NCBI GenBank assembly: GCA_964552465.1
Contig: CAZKGR010000002.1
Location: 62,001 to 126,000, forward strand
Direction: 5' to 3'
DNA length: 64,000 nucleotides
Source of the DNA: BMS3BBIN04 sp964552465
Lineage (GTDB): Bacteria > Electryoneota > Electryoneia > Electryoneales > Electryoneaceae
Numbering within the stretch: position 1 is the first letter of the stretch; the number at the start of each line of letters is the position of its first letter. A program made the translations under genes and the position numbers. The notes below the pieces were generated by a model. The model was not told the DNA's origin, ran no database searches, and saw nothing but the letters and a program-made list of their open reading frames with translations. Positions 35,696 to 44,317 of this stretch are shown here, piece after piece.

Positions 35696-36919
35696 TCATC
35701 CCGGATGACCGTACTCTTCCGAATTCATCCGAGCCACGTGATAACGTATCTCTTCGTCCGTCAGTTCGTTCTCCCACACACCCAGCATCCGTGCTGACAT
35801 GGTCACAGCGATCAGGGCGATCACGATTCCGATAGCTATGGTGTGTGGTTTGACAGGTCGCTTCCTGGTGCCCATCCACAACGTATCAGGTACGGGACAA
35901 CTCGATACGCAGTCGTTACAACCAATGCACTCGACTTTGGTTATGTGCTCCCGCTTGCTGACGATCAGCTTCGCCGGGCAAGCGACGTCGCACAGTTTGC
36001 AGTCAATGCACGTCTCATCTCGCCGCCAGACCTTCACCGGACTGAACCAACTGAAAATCCCCAGCAACGCACCGTACGGGCACATATACCGACACCAGAA
36101 TCCGTTGATCAGAACAGACCCCGCCGCGAGTGCGAGAATGATTAACGCGCCCAGCTTCGAAATCTGCCGGAAGAACTCCAGCATCTTAATGTCGGAGACT
36201 TTGTTGTATGGGCTGGTGATGAACCCTTGCAGCGCTTCGGCGCTCATGGTGAAGATCGCCCACGCGAAGAAGCCGAGGATCAGATACTTGAATCCGCGCA
36301 AGATGAAATCAATCCATGCGGGGGGGTGAAAGTTGCGACCGAAAATCCAGCGTCCAAGACGGGCCAGCGATTCCGAAATCAATCCCGCCGGACAGATCCA
36401 GCCACAGAACGATTTCCGGAAGATGAACGACATCACGACAAAGAACAGAAACAGCACTGTCGCAGCGGGGTGAATCGTATTCAACGTCCCTTGATAGACC
36501 CAGTCCAAAGCACCCATCAGGCCGCTGATCGGGAGGAATCCTTCAGCTCCCGGTGGACGATAAGGTAACGGATCGGTCGATGAGATATACGCCGCGTCAA
36601 CAAACGCGATGAACTGCCAGCCGATCACAATGCACAACAGGGTGAAGAAAATCTGCGACGCCAGCCGCCAGCCGCTGGTGCGGATCTTACCCTGCTGCAA
36701 CGCGAAGTGCTTCTTGCTCCAGCGGAATTTGCGCGGATCAGACTTGATCGGTTTGCGCAGCTTTTTTGTTGAAGGCTTGGCAGACGAAACCGTTGCGGCG
36801 GATGAATCTGGCAAGCGCGAGGAGACAATCTGTGCTTCAGGTGCGGACTCTGCGCGTATTTGCGAGGTGGTGACTGCTGGTTCTGCAGCATCTGTTTCGG
36901 ATTGCCGGTAAACGATCAT
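35696..36919 (-). CDS. NapH/CcoG-like membrane Fe-S protein
   Basis: A 407-residue protein with a hydrophilic N-terminal region of about 60 residues, then four to five membrane segments. Two cysteine motifs at the membrane, C-G-W-I-C-P-A-G and C-R-Y-M-C-P-Y-G, are typical of NapH/CcoG-family proteins, and two [4Fe-4S] motifs follow, C-I-D-C-K-L-C-D-V-A-C-P and C-I-G-C-N-D-C-V-S-S-C-P. It would carry electrons at the inner membrane. It is on the same strand as, and 71 bases upstream of, the ferredoxin-type gene at 34818, which suggests they work together. The partner is unknown. Confidence 0.8.
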   Translation of the reverse strand: MIVYRQSETDAAEPAVTTSQIRAESAPEAQIVSSRLPDSSAATVSSAKPSTKKLRKPIKSDPRKFRWSKKHFALQQGKIRTSGWRLASQIFFTLLCIVIGWQFIAFVDAAYISSTDPLPYRPPGAEGFLPISGLMGALDWVYQGTLNTIHPAATVLFLFFVVMSFIFRKSFCGWICPAGLISESLARLGRWIFGRNFHPPAWIDFILRGFKYLILGFFAWAIFTMSAEALQGFITSPYNKVSDIKMLEFFRQISKLGALIILALAAGSVLINGFWCRYMCPYGALLGIFSWFSPVKVWRRDETCIDCKLCDVACPAKLIVSKREHITKVECIGCNDCVSSCPVPDTLWMGTRKRPVKPHTIAIGIVIALIAVTMSARMLGVWENELTDEEIRYHVARMNSEEYGHPG

Positions 36920-37028
36920 GCTTCGCTCGATGTACCCAGTTTCACAAGTAGATCAATCTCTGCTTGTGGAACAGAGTACATCATCGAGCGAGAATCAGTC
37001 TTTGCATAAGTCAAAGACTCTTTGGAGA

Positions 37029-37511
37029 TCAGCTCTTCATTTGTTTCAAGATCTGACGGATGGCGCCGAGGTGATACGCCGTGTGCACTATATGTCCAAA
37101 TGAACCAGTCACCGCCTTCGGATGCTGCCAATCGCTGAAATTTTTGATCAACTCAACCGAGCGCGCATATTCACTCTGGATGTTTTCACGTAAAGCAGCC
37201 CACTCATCCTCGTCGACGGTAGTAATTGGCCAACTGTCATCCCACGACGTATTCGGCTTGTTACCTGACCACATCGTGTTGCCATAGCGTAACGTGAAGA
37301 GCAAATGCGCGGCAATCGCGGCGATGGTTGTTCCGCCTTCATGGGCAGGAGTCGATGCTTCCTCGGCAGTCAAGCTGTCAAAAGTTCCGAGCACACCGTC
37401 TTCCGGACGGCCCCAGGTGAACCACGAATCATCCTGTGAGTCGCACGGATACGCTTCTTTCAATAAGTTTAGTACTCCATCCCGAACCTGATCTGTGGGT
37501 ATGGTTGACAT
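37029..37511 (-). CDS. DinB-family protein
   Basis: The ATG at 37511 is preceded by GGGAG. The 160-residue protein has the four-helix DinB pattern with histidines near residues 59 (I-A-A-H-L-L), 139 (G-H-I-V-H) and 147 (A-Y-H-L-G-A-I). Three such His form a divalent metal site in the superfamily. Function is not known; members include thiol transferases. A second DinB gene, with different sequence, is at 53180. Confidence 0.7.
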   Translation of the reverse strand: MSTIPTDQVRDGVLNLLKEAYPCDSQDDSWFTWGRPEDGVLGTFDSLTAEEASTPAHEGGTTIAAIAAHLLFTLRYGNTMWSGNKPNTSWDDSWPITTVDEDEWAALRENIQSEYARSVELIKNFSDWQHPKAVTGSFGHIVHTAYHLGAIRQILKQMKS

Positions 37512-37874
37512 CTTCACTCCCTCATCATCTGAGAATTGACAATCACTGAAGATGGGGAGGTGTGATCATATGTTCAAGTCGAAATGTCAATTCTACGGTC
37601 GAAATGAGAGCCGGGAAACGTGAACCAAGTTCACTCCGGCACTTGCTCGAGATGGGACACGGGCATAGTTTATAGGTGAACGTTCGAACAGGAGGTTGTC
37701 GAATACGCAACGTTGTGCACGGTGATGTGAGGAGACAGGGTCCGCGGAGGTTTTCGTCTCCGTCCTCCTGTTGCATGTGCATCAACAAGTATTCGGAACT
37801 GAGCCCCCGGTTCGGGCGTTTCTGTATTCAGGTCACCCACTTCATGACCGGATACAAAGCTGAGGTATAATTGC
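37512..37874. other. Intergenic region
   Basis: No gene. Contains a G/C-rich block near 37730-37770 with partial symmetry (GGAGACAG and CCGTCCTCC arms). A TATAAT hexamer at 37866-37871 lies just before the annotated start of the following gene; if it is a -10 element the true start would be the ATG at 37902. Confidence 0.5.
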
Positions 37875-38900
37875 ATGACAGCTTCACGGCGAATTCACAG
37901 CATGTTTTCCGTTCGTTCAATAATCCTGACTGCGCTGTTGATCCTGTGCGTGTTCATGGTCCTGCCCGTGCATGCTGAATTTGATTTCGACTCCAAGTAC
38001 GCTGGCGATTACCTCACTGGGCAGTCGAACGCCCGTCTGCTTGCCCTCGGTGGCGTGGGGGTGGCGATTGCGAACGGACCGTCCGCCGTGCTCGCTAATC
38101 CGGCTCGTCTGGCAAATCCATACCTGCAATCTGTGTCTCTGATGCACGCCGACCGTTTCGAATCAGCGGTGAAAGTCGATCACGCGAATTACGTACGTTC
38201 GCTCGGTGACAACCGTTACCTTGGATTCGGGCTAGTGCGGCAGGGCGTGGACGATATCGCGATCACAGCCTTGCGTGACCCGAGCCAGGATATCAACAAC
38301 GACAACCGTGTCATAAAAGTCGGAGCGACCAGCGCATCCGAATACGCGTTCCTGCTGTCATACGCTGGCGAACGGTCGTGGGGACGGATCGGCGGGTCCG
38401 CGAAACTACTCTACAAGCACCTGGACGATCACAACGGCTACGGCCTCGGCATTGACCTCGGCTATGCCCGCAGCTTTGGCGATCTGCACCTCGGCGCACA
38501 GCTCCGTGATGCGATTGTCAGCGTTCTGACCTGGGACACAGGGCGGCAGGAAGTCATCTACCCGACCATACGTGCGGGCGCGGCATACGAGTTCAACTGG
38601 ACCCGGATGTACTCGACGATCATGCCGATTGTCGAAGTGCAGGCGCGACTCGAATCCATTGACGATGATGACGCCTTGGCTGTACACGCCGGGCTCGAAT
38701 ATCGCGTCCGTGACATCGTTGCGGCACGCATCGGCTACGACAGCAGCCGTCAGGTCGGTCTTTCGGAATTCTCCAGTACTGGCATCACATACGGCGCCGG
38801 ACTGCTGATCGGCGGCGTGGCACTGGACTACGCGTTCATCGGCCACGAAGACCTCGGCGCGACGCACCGTGTGAGTGTCGGCGTGCGGTGGGGCGCTTAG
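37875..38900 (+). CDS. PorV/PorQ-family outer-membrane protein
   Basis: A 341-residue beta-barrel protein. The signal peptide ends near PVHA. It then carries the S-N-A-R-L-L-A-L-G-G-V-G-V-A-I-A segment and the A-N-P-A-R-L motif typical of the PorV/PorQ (T9SS-associated) family, followed by repeated barrel strands and a C-terminal strand ending V-S-V-G-V-R-W-G-A. PorV shuttles T9SS cargo to the outer-membrane sortase. The window also encodes T9SS cargo proteins. The start could also be ATG 37902. No other T9SS core gene lies in this window. Confidence 0.75.
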   Translation: MTASRRIHSMFSVRSIILTALLILCVFMVLPVHAEFDFDSKYAGDYLTGQSNARLLALGGVGVAIANGPSAVLANPARLANPYLQSVSLMHADRFESAVKVDHANYVRSLGDNRYLGFGLVRQGVDDIAITALRDPSQDINNDNRVIKVGATSASEYAFLLSYAGERSWGRIGGSAKLLYKHLDDHNGYGLGIDLGYARSFGDLHLGAQLRDAIVSVLTWDTGRQEVIYPTIRAGAAYEFNWTRMYSTIMPIVEVQARLESIDDDDALAVHAGLEYRVRDIVAARIGYDSSRQVGLSEFSSTGITYGAGLLIGGVALDYAFIGHEDLGATHRVSVGVRWGA

Positions 38901-39284
38901 GAATCCTTACCACCATCAGATAGCCCGGCAGCTCCGACTGCCGGGGAGTTATGTGGCCTGTCTTGCTACGCAAGGCAGGTTTCTCATGCAATCGCATTGT
39001 GTGGGACACCCGACTTGACGTGGTAAGTCGGGCCACCAGCACGGTGATCCGCGTTTGCAAGGTGCGCGCCGCACCCGAGAAACACGGGCCTGCGCACCAC
39101 ACTCGATGATCCGCGCTTGCAAGCAAACACGGGCCTGTACAGCAAATCAGATCATCCACGACATAAATGTCGTGGGCATGATCAAACACCCGAACTCCCC
39201 GCGATGTGATCCAGCTCTCCCATGACGCAGCTTCTCGCCCTAACTTTCCCACGTTTCAGAGCAAACAACAGCACCAGGGAATCC
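38901..39284. repeat. Mosaic of intergenic hairpins
   Basis: No gene. Several palindromes are packed in 38922-39180: CCCGGCAG/CTGCCGGG (38924-38945), CCTGTCTTGC/GCAAGGCAGG (38957-38980), CCCGACTT/AAGTCGGG (39009-39032), two ATCCGCG-type halves at about 39047 and 39109, and CCACGACAT/ATGTCGTGG (39157-39176). The first resembles the arms of the composite element at 31088. Confidence 0.7.
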
Positions 39285-40046
39285 ATGTCGAATCAGGCAA
39301 TGAACTACATGACCAGTCCGCAGGTGGCAATAGTCAGCGGAGGATCACGTGGACTGGGAAAAGCATTCGTCGAGGGACTGCTCGCAGACGGTTGGAGCGT
39401 GGCGACTTTCGCACGCCGTGAGACCGAGTTCACTCAGACCGCAATGGCCGATCCGAACCTCGCCAACCGTTTCATGTTCCAGCAGCTCGACATCCGTAAC
39501 GGTCCGGGTTGCGACGCGTTCGTGAATGAAGTAGTCGCCCGTTGGGGCAAGCTGGATGTGCTGGTAAACAACGCGGGTATCGCCGGTTGGGCACCGATGA
39601 TGATGGCGGAAGATGATTATATCGATGAGCACGTCGACATCAACCTCGGTGGCGCATTGCGCATCACCCGAGGCGGGGCGAAACAGATGATGCGGCAACG
39701 GTGGGGACGGATTATCAACATCAGCTCGGTCACCGGCATAATCGGGTTCGGCGGGATCGGACCGTACGCCTCGACCAAAGCCGCGATGGATGGCTTGACT
39801 CGTTCGCTGGCAATCGAGATGGGATCGTCAAATGTGACCGTAAACGCGCTCGCGCCCGGCTACATCCCGACCGACATGACCAAGCGCTTCCCACCCGAAA
39901 TCCTCAACTGGAATCGCGATAACACCGCGATGAAACGGCTGGGTAGCATCGAAGACTTCGTGCCGCCGTTCATGTTCCTCGTCAGCGAAGGCGCACGCTA
40001 CATCACTGGGCATACGCTCGTTGTAGATGGTGGATTGACTATCTAG
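39285..40046 (+). CDS. Short-chain dehydrogenase/reductase (FabG-like), paralogue
   Basis: The ATG at 39285 has AGGGA upstream and gives 253 residues. It shows V-S-G-G-S-R-G-L-G-K-A, V-N-N-A-G-I, the catalytic Y-A-S-T-K and P-G-Y-I-P-T-D-M. It is a close relative of the SDR at 22700-23443, sharing the cofactor site, the catalytic tetrad region and the V-V-D-G-G end. The substrate is unknown. It is a single-gene unit with a strong terminator 35 bases downstream. Confidence 0.85.
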   Translation: MSNQAMNYMTSPQVAIVSGGSRGLGKAFVEGLLADGWSVATFARRETEFTQTAMADPNLANRFMFQQLDIRNGPGCDAFVNEVVARWGKLDVLVNNAGIAGWAPMMMAEDDYIDEHVDINLGGALRITRGGAKQMMRQRWGRIINISSVTGIIGFGGIGPYASTKAAMDGLTRSLAIEMGSSNVTVNALAPGYIPTDMTKRFPPEILNWNRDNTAMKRLGSIEDFVPPFMFLVSEGARYITGHTLVVDGGLTI

Positions 40047-40081
40047 TGTTGCATCGAGCGATATAACGTTATTGCAAATAG

Positions 40082-40106
40082 AACCCAGCAGCTTGGCTGC
40101 TGGGTT
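40082..40106 (+). terminator. Rho-independent terminator
   Basis: Arms AACCCAGCAGC (40082-40092) and GCTGCTGGGTT (40096-40106), followed by TTTC. It ends the SDR gene. Confidence 0.85.
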
Positions 40107-40174
40107 TTTCTCCCTCGTATCCTGGACTTGTTAATCCTCCAGCCCAACTGTCGGCTATGTCCAAACACCTCCGG

Positions 40175-41299
40175 TTAATCCACCAGATCTGCCCGCATCC
40201 GGTCCAGATAATCCGTGCTGTTATCCGTACGTAAACGCACCCACATCGGATTGTGATCCGAGAACTGATACGTGCGCCATTTCTTGAAATAAGTGTTCTT
40301 CAACTGATCGTCAGTCTGGCCCTCGGCGTTGTCGGACTTCTTCATCTCTTCCAGATAGTTGGCAGCATGGCTTGGTTTCAGTACACGCTTGAACATCTCG
40401 AAGACTCCGGCTACTGTATCGCCAACCGCAGGATCTTCGATATAGTCGATCACCATCGAGTCTGTCTTGAACGCGATCTGGTCGTAATACATGTCCAGGT
40501 TGATGTTGGCAGGCCGTTGGAGCGCCTCGGGCACGGTAAATCCATTGTTGATCAACGCGTTCATCGTGTCATGGGTTGGATGGACGATGTTGAAGTCGCC
40601 GAGCAGGATTAATGCCTTGCCATCCTTCAAATACTTATCCGCTCGCTTGGAGAGATATTTCGCAACGCTTCCGATCTCCTGGATACGTTGCTGCAACTTG
40701 TCACCGGATTCGTCACCGAAATAGATGTGCACCGTGCACAGGTCAAACTTGAGCCAGCCACTTTGGAACGTGACAACAAATGGCGTCCGCCGGAATTGCT
40801 TGCCCGCTGTGACCTTCTTGCCGGTGCTGGTCTCGAGACGGACTTTACTGATCAACAAACTGTCCGGCAGGACAATCTCGCCCGCGATATTCTCGAAACG
40901 AACCTTGCGCTTGTCATAGACGAAGGTCATCCGCTCGGCGTTGGCACCGACATTTGTATCACGATCCGTCGCGATGTACTCCCAATCCGGACCGAGAATT
41001 CGCATCACCGTTTCCAGTTCGTCCAGTTCGCTGACTTCTTGTACAGCGACAATGTCGAACCGGGAAATCACCTCGGCGATGTAGAAGTGTGTTTCGCGCA
41101 TCCGTTTCCCATAGCCCCAGCGCTTGCTTTCAGGTTTGCCAAAGTCGCGGATGTTCCACGTCGCGAGGAGCAGGTGTGAGGAGGCATCTTTCTCGGGGAC
41201 ATCTTTATCGAGCTGGGCACGTAGCGCGATCAAGTTGTCGAGCGCACGCAGCCGTTCGCTCCTATTTCTTATCAAATGCTTCAAGGAATAGTACATCAT
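40175..41299 (-). CDS. Endonuclease/exonuclease/phosphatase family protein
   Basis: The start at 41299 has GGGAG nine bases upstream and gives 374 residues. The pattern fits the EEP superfamily: A-T-W-N-I-R-D-F-G near residue 50, a later V-A-V-Q-E-V-S-E with the metal-binding Glu, the L-L-G-D-F-N-I-V-H catalytic strand and a D-H-N-P-M-W motif near the C-terminus. The usual catalytic residues are present. It lacks a signal peptide. Substrate could be DNA, RNA or a phospholipid; none is evident from context. Confidence 0.8.
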   Translation of the reverse strand: MMYYSLKHLIRNRSERLRALDNLIALRAQLDKDVPEKDASSHLLLATWNIRDFGKPESKRWGYGKRMRETHFYIAEVISRFDIVAVQEVSELDELETVMRILGPDWEYIATDRDTNVGANAERMTFVYDKRKVRFENIAGEIVLPDSLLISKVRLETSTGKKVTAGKQFRRTPFVVTFQSGWLKFDLCTVHIYFGDESGDKLQQRIQEIGSVAKYLSKRADKYLKDGKALILLGDFNIVHPTHDTMNALINNGFTVPEALQRPANINLDMYYDQIAFKTDSMVIDYIEDPAVGDTVAGVFEMFKRVLKPSHAANYLEEMKKSDNAEGQTDDQLKNTYFKKWRTYQFSDHNPMWVRLRTDNSTDYLDRMRADLVD

Positions 41300-41976
41300 A
41301 ATCGTCATCTCCCAATATTGAAGTGGTTGGTAGATCAACGTTGAGTGCAACGACAAACTCGCGGAACTCAGGAAATATACTCATAATCGAGCGAGTTTAA
41401 GAGTGCAGATGGAAATAAAATCTCAGCAGAGGGACTTCCTTAACAGCGAGGGAAAGAGCAAACGGATTGGCACACCGATTATTGTATCATCTTACTGTCT
41501 CCATTCACTCGAGATGATATCCAGACTCAGTAGAAGGCAATCGAATGGCTGAGCATACATGCGGCTGATCCAACGAATATGGTATTTTCGTTGATTTTGT
41601 TGCGTGTAGTTGAATAGTGCAAACCGGGAATCGGTCAAATCAATCTGATAATTCAACCCGAAGTCATTTACTTACAAAGATGCTTCCCATGCCCCCGGGA
41701 GCACTAAGCCCTGTTATTTGGTCCTAACGAATTCCCATGTGTACCTTTGCCCAAGCCGAACAGAGCATGGGGATAAAGCTGGTCCATGGCTACGGCAGCA
41801 CCCGCGCAAAAGCGCGTGAAAAGCATAATTTCAATAAACCTTCTGAAACGCGTGAAATCACAAACGCGTAAGTCAGAGGTTTAGATACTGTTAGGGGTGG
41901 GCGTCTGTCCAATAGGGCAGACTCTACCCCTTTGCACGTTTGCGAACGCCAGCCGAGCATTTCGGTGGAGGACGCC
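41300..41976. other. Long intergenic region upstream of kor genes
   Basis: Nearly 680 bases without a gene. It does not contain a recognisable RNA gene or palindrome of the repeat families. A G-rich GGTGGAGG ribosome binding site for korD is at 41964-41971. It may carry a leader or regulatory RNA for kor, which I cannot confirm. Confidence 0.5.
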
Positions 41977-42261
41977 ATGAACAATGTGACTGAAACAATT
42001 GTGGTCAGCGAAGAAAAGGGCCACAAGATCACCATCCTCGAAGAGTGGTGCAAAGGCTGTACGATCTGCTCGGATGTTTGCCCCACTGATGTGCTGAAGA
42101 TGGAAGCGAACGGAACTCGTTGGCAGGGGTCCATCGCTGTCGTAATTGATGCTGATGCCTGCATCGCGTGCATGCTTTGCGAGCTGCAATGCCCCGACTT
42201 CTCGATTCTGATCGAGAAGGGCGAGAAGAAGAAGAAAAAGAGTAAAAAAGCTGCTGCCTGA
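41977..42261 (+). CDS. korD: 2-oxoglutarate:ferredoxin oxidoreductase, delta (ferredoxin) subunit
   Basis: ATG 41977, preceded by GGTGGAGG, starts a 94-residue protein with two [4Fe-4S] motifs, C-K-G-C-T-I-C-S-D-V-C-P and C-I-A-C-M-L-C-E-L-Q-C-P, and a lysine-rich C-terminus (E-K-K-K-K-K). It is the electron-carrying small subunit of a KGOR-type 2-oxoacid:ferredoxin oxidoreductase. It precedes korA by 74 bases on the same strand. Confidence 0.85.
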   Translation: MNNVTETIVVSEEKGHKITILEEWCKGCTICSDVCPTDVLKMEANGTRWQGSIAVVIDADACIACMLCELQCPDFSILIEKGEKKKKKSKKAAA

Positions 42262-42335
42262 TGAAAATGGTACACCCGTTTCCACAATAGTGGATTGGGT
42301 GATTATCGTCCCATCCATCTCATGTGAGCTGAGAG

Positions 42336-43478
42336 ATGAGCGAAAACGGACAAAACGTAAAATTCTGGCCTGGTAACATTGTGGTAGCGGAAGCTGCAGT
42401 GGCTGCCGGGTGCAACTTCTTTGGCGGGTATCCAATTACCCCGTCGTCAGAGGTTGCGCACCACATGAGCTTGCTCCTGCCTCGAAATGGCGGGCGCTTC
42501 ATCCAGATGGAGGATGAAATTGGCGCCATGGGTGCTGTGGTCGGGGCGAGCCTGGCGGGCGCGAAAGCGTTGACGGCTACTTCCGGCCCGGGCATGAGCC
42601 TGAAGCTTGAAAACCTGGGCTTTGGATATATGGTTGAGGCGCCGTGCGTGGTCGTGAACGTGATGCGTGGTGGACCATCCACTGGCCTGCCAACCCATCC
42701 AGCCCAAGCGGACCTGATGCAGGCACGTTGGGGTACTCATGGCGACCACCCGACTATTGCCATTGCACCGTCATTCCACCAGGAAATCTACATGGAGACG
42801 ATCCGGGCGTTCAATTTGTCTGAACAGTTCCGGATGCCGGTAATCCTGTTGCTGGATGAGGTTCTCGGACACCTGAGCGAAGGTGTAGTGCCGCCGAAAC
42901 CCGGATCCTTCGAGATCATCGACCGGAAGATGCACAACGGTGACGTAAAATCGTTCCAGCCGTATGATGTGAGCGATGGCGATGTTCCGCCGTTCCGTCC
43001 ATATTTTGATGGGGCAACCTGGCACACCACTGGTCTTAACCATGACGCGACCGGTTTCCCAACCACCAACCCGGATCATATCACAACCGATATGCATCGT
43101 CATATCCGTAAAGTGCTCGGCAACAGGGATGTGATCGACAAGGTTGAATATTTCATGGCTGATGACGCTGAGATTGGTGTCGTCTCATTCGGATCCACCG
43201 CCCGCGCCGCAATGTCCGCGGTGAAGAAAGCACGCGAAGCAGGGATCAAAGTGGGCATGCTTCGTCCAGTGACTGTGTGGCCGTTCCCGAAAGATCAGGT
43301 TTATGAGTTCGGTCATGACAAGAAATGCCTGGTTGTGCCTGAGTTTAACATGGGCCAGATGGTCTACGAGGTCGAACGTGCTGTTCACTTCGACCGTCCA
43401 ATTAAACGCGTAAACAAGGTCGGTGGTGTTCCCATCTATCCGAACGAAATTCTCGCTGCAATCGAGGAGGTGGCCTGA
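42336..43478 (+). CDS. korA: 2-oxoglutarate:ferredoxin oxidoreductase, alpha subunit
   Basis: A 380-residue protein with the G-G-Y-P-I-T-P-S-S-E-V motif that is the hallmark of 2-oxoglutarate synthase alpha subunits, and the T-A-T-S-G-P-G-M-S-L-K-L-E-N segment. It forms the TPP-binding core with the beta subunit and makes succinyl-CoA with reduced ferredoxin. It has no fused gamma domain, since a separate gamma gene follows. Start ATG at 42336; the stop overlaps korB. Confidence 0.92.
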   Translation: MSENGQNVKFWPGNIVVAEAAVAAGCNFFGGYPITPSSEVAHHMSLLLPRNGGRFIQMEDEIGAMGAVVGASLAGAKALTATSGPGMSLKLENLGFGYMVEAPCVVVNVMRGGPSTGLPTHPAQADLMQARWGTHGDHPTIAIAPSFHQEIYMETIRAFNLSEQFRMPVILLLDEVLGHLSEGVVPPKPGSFEIIDRKMHNGDVKSFQPYDVSDGDVPPFRPYFDGATWHTTGLNHDATGFPTTNPDHITTDMHRHIRKVLGNRDVIDKVEYFMADDAEIGVVSFGSTARAAMSAVKKAREAGIKVGMLRPVTVWPFPKDQVYEFGHDKKCLVVPEFNMGQMVYEVERAVHFDRPIKRVNKVGGVPIYPNEILAAIEEVA

Positions 43479-44305
43479 TGGCATTCGATTACATGCCCTA
43501 CATCCGGCAAGAAAAAATGCCGCATATGTGGTGCCCGGGTTGCGGCATCGGTACCGTGATGAAGTCGATGATCAGATCGTTCACAGAGCTTGAGTGGGAG
43601 CCTGAAGACATAGCAGTCGTGTCAGGTATCGGCTGCACAAGCCGCCTTCCCGGCTATCTGGATGTCAACACGTTGCACACCACTCACGGTCGTGCGATCA
43701 GCTTCGCAACCGGGATCAAAATGCACCGGCCCGACAAGCACGTGGTCGTGATCTCGGGTGATGGTGACGGTTCAGCGATTGGCGGCAATCACTTGATTCA
43801 TGCTGCCAGACGCAACATTGATCTCACCGTCATCATTAACAACAACAACATCTACGGGATGACCGGTGGCCAGTATTCGCCGACAACTCCGTTGGGTGCA
43901 AAGGCTGCGACGGCACCGTATGGTAACCTCGAACCATCGTTCAATCTGATTGACCTGATCGTTGGAGCGGGAGCAAGCTTTGCCGCACGTGGACAGGTAG
44001 GCAATGGCAAGCAAGTCGCCCAGTTGCTGAAGAAGGCGTTCGCACACAAGGGCTTCAGCTTCGTCGAAATCGTTTCCAACTGCCACACCCAATTCGGACG
44101 CCGGAACAAAATGGCCGATCCGATGAACATGGTGAATTGGATCAACGATCGGGCAGTGTCAATCAAGAAATTCGATGGTATGTCCGACGGTGACAAGTTG
44201 AAGCATTTCCCCGTGGGAGTCATACATGAAGACACTGACCGTTCTGAATACACCGATACGTACGAAGCATTGATCACCAAGCTGCGCGAACAACAATCGG
44301 CCTAA
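43478..44305 (+). CDS. korB: 2-oxoglutarate:ferredoxin oxidoreductase, beta subunit
   Basis: A 275-residue protein. The TPP-binding motif G-D-G-D-G-S-A-I-G-G-N-H-L-I-H and the I-N-N-N-N-I-Y-G-M-T-G-G-Q turn are present, as well as C-P-G-C-G and G-I-G-C-T-S-R, cysteines that bind the beta-subunit [4Fe-4S] cluster. The ATG overlaps the korA stop (TGATG), with AGGAGG in front. It works with KorA. Confidence 0.95.
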   Translation: MAFDYMPYIRQEKMPHMWCPGCGIGTVMKSMIRSFTELEWEPEDIAVVSGIGCTSRLPGYLDVNTLHTTHGRAISFATGIKMHRPDKHVVVISGDGDGSAIGGNHLIHAARRNIDLTVIINNNNIYGMTGGQYSPTTPLGAKAATAPYGNLEPSFNLIDLIVGAGASFAARGQVGNGKQVAQLLKKAFAHKGFSFVEIVSNCHTQFGRRNKMADPMNMVNWINDRAVSIKKFDGMSDGDKLKHFPVGVIHEDTDRSEYTDTYEALITKLREQQSA

Positions 44306-44317
44306 GGGGGAACCGCC

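Noticed and set aside
36916..37131. A 71-residue frame before the membrane Fe-S gene
   Set aside because: It overlaps the DinB gene on the same strand in another frame and lacks a recognisable domain; only a short leader from 36984 remains possible.
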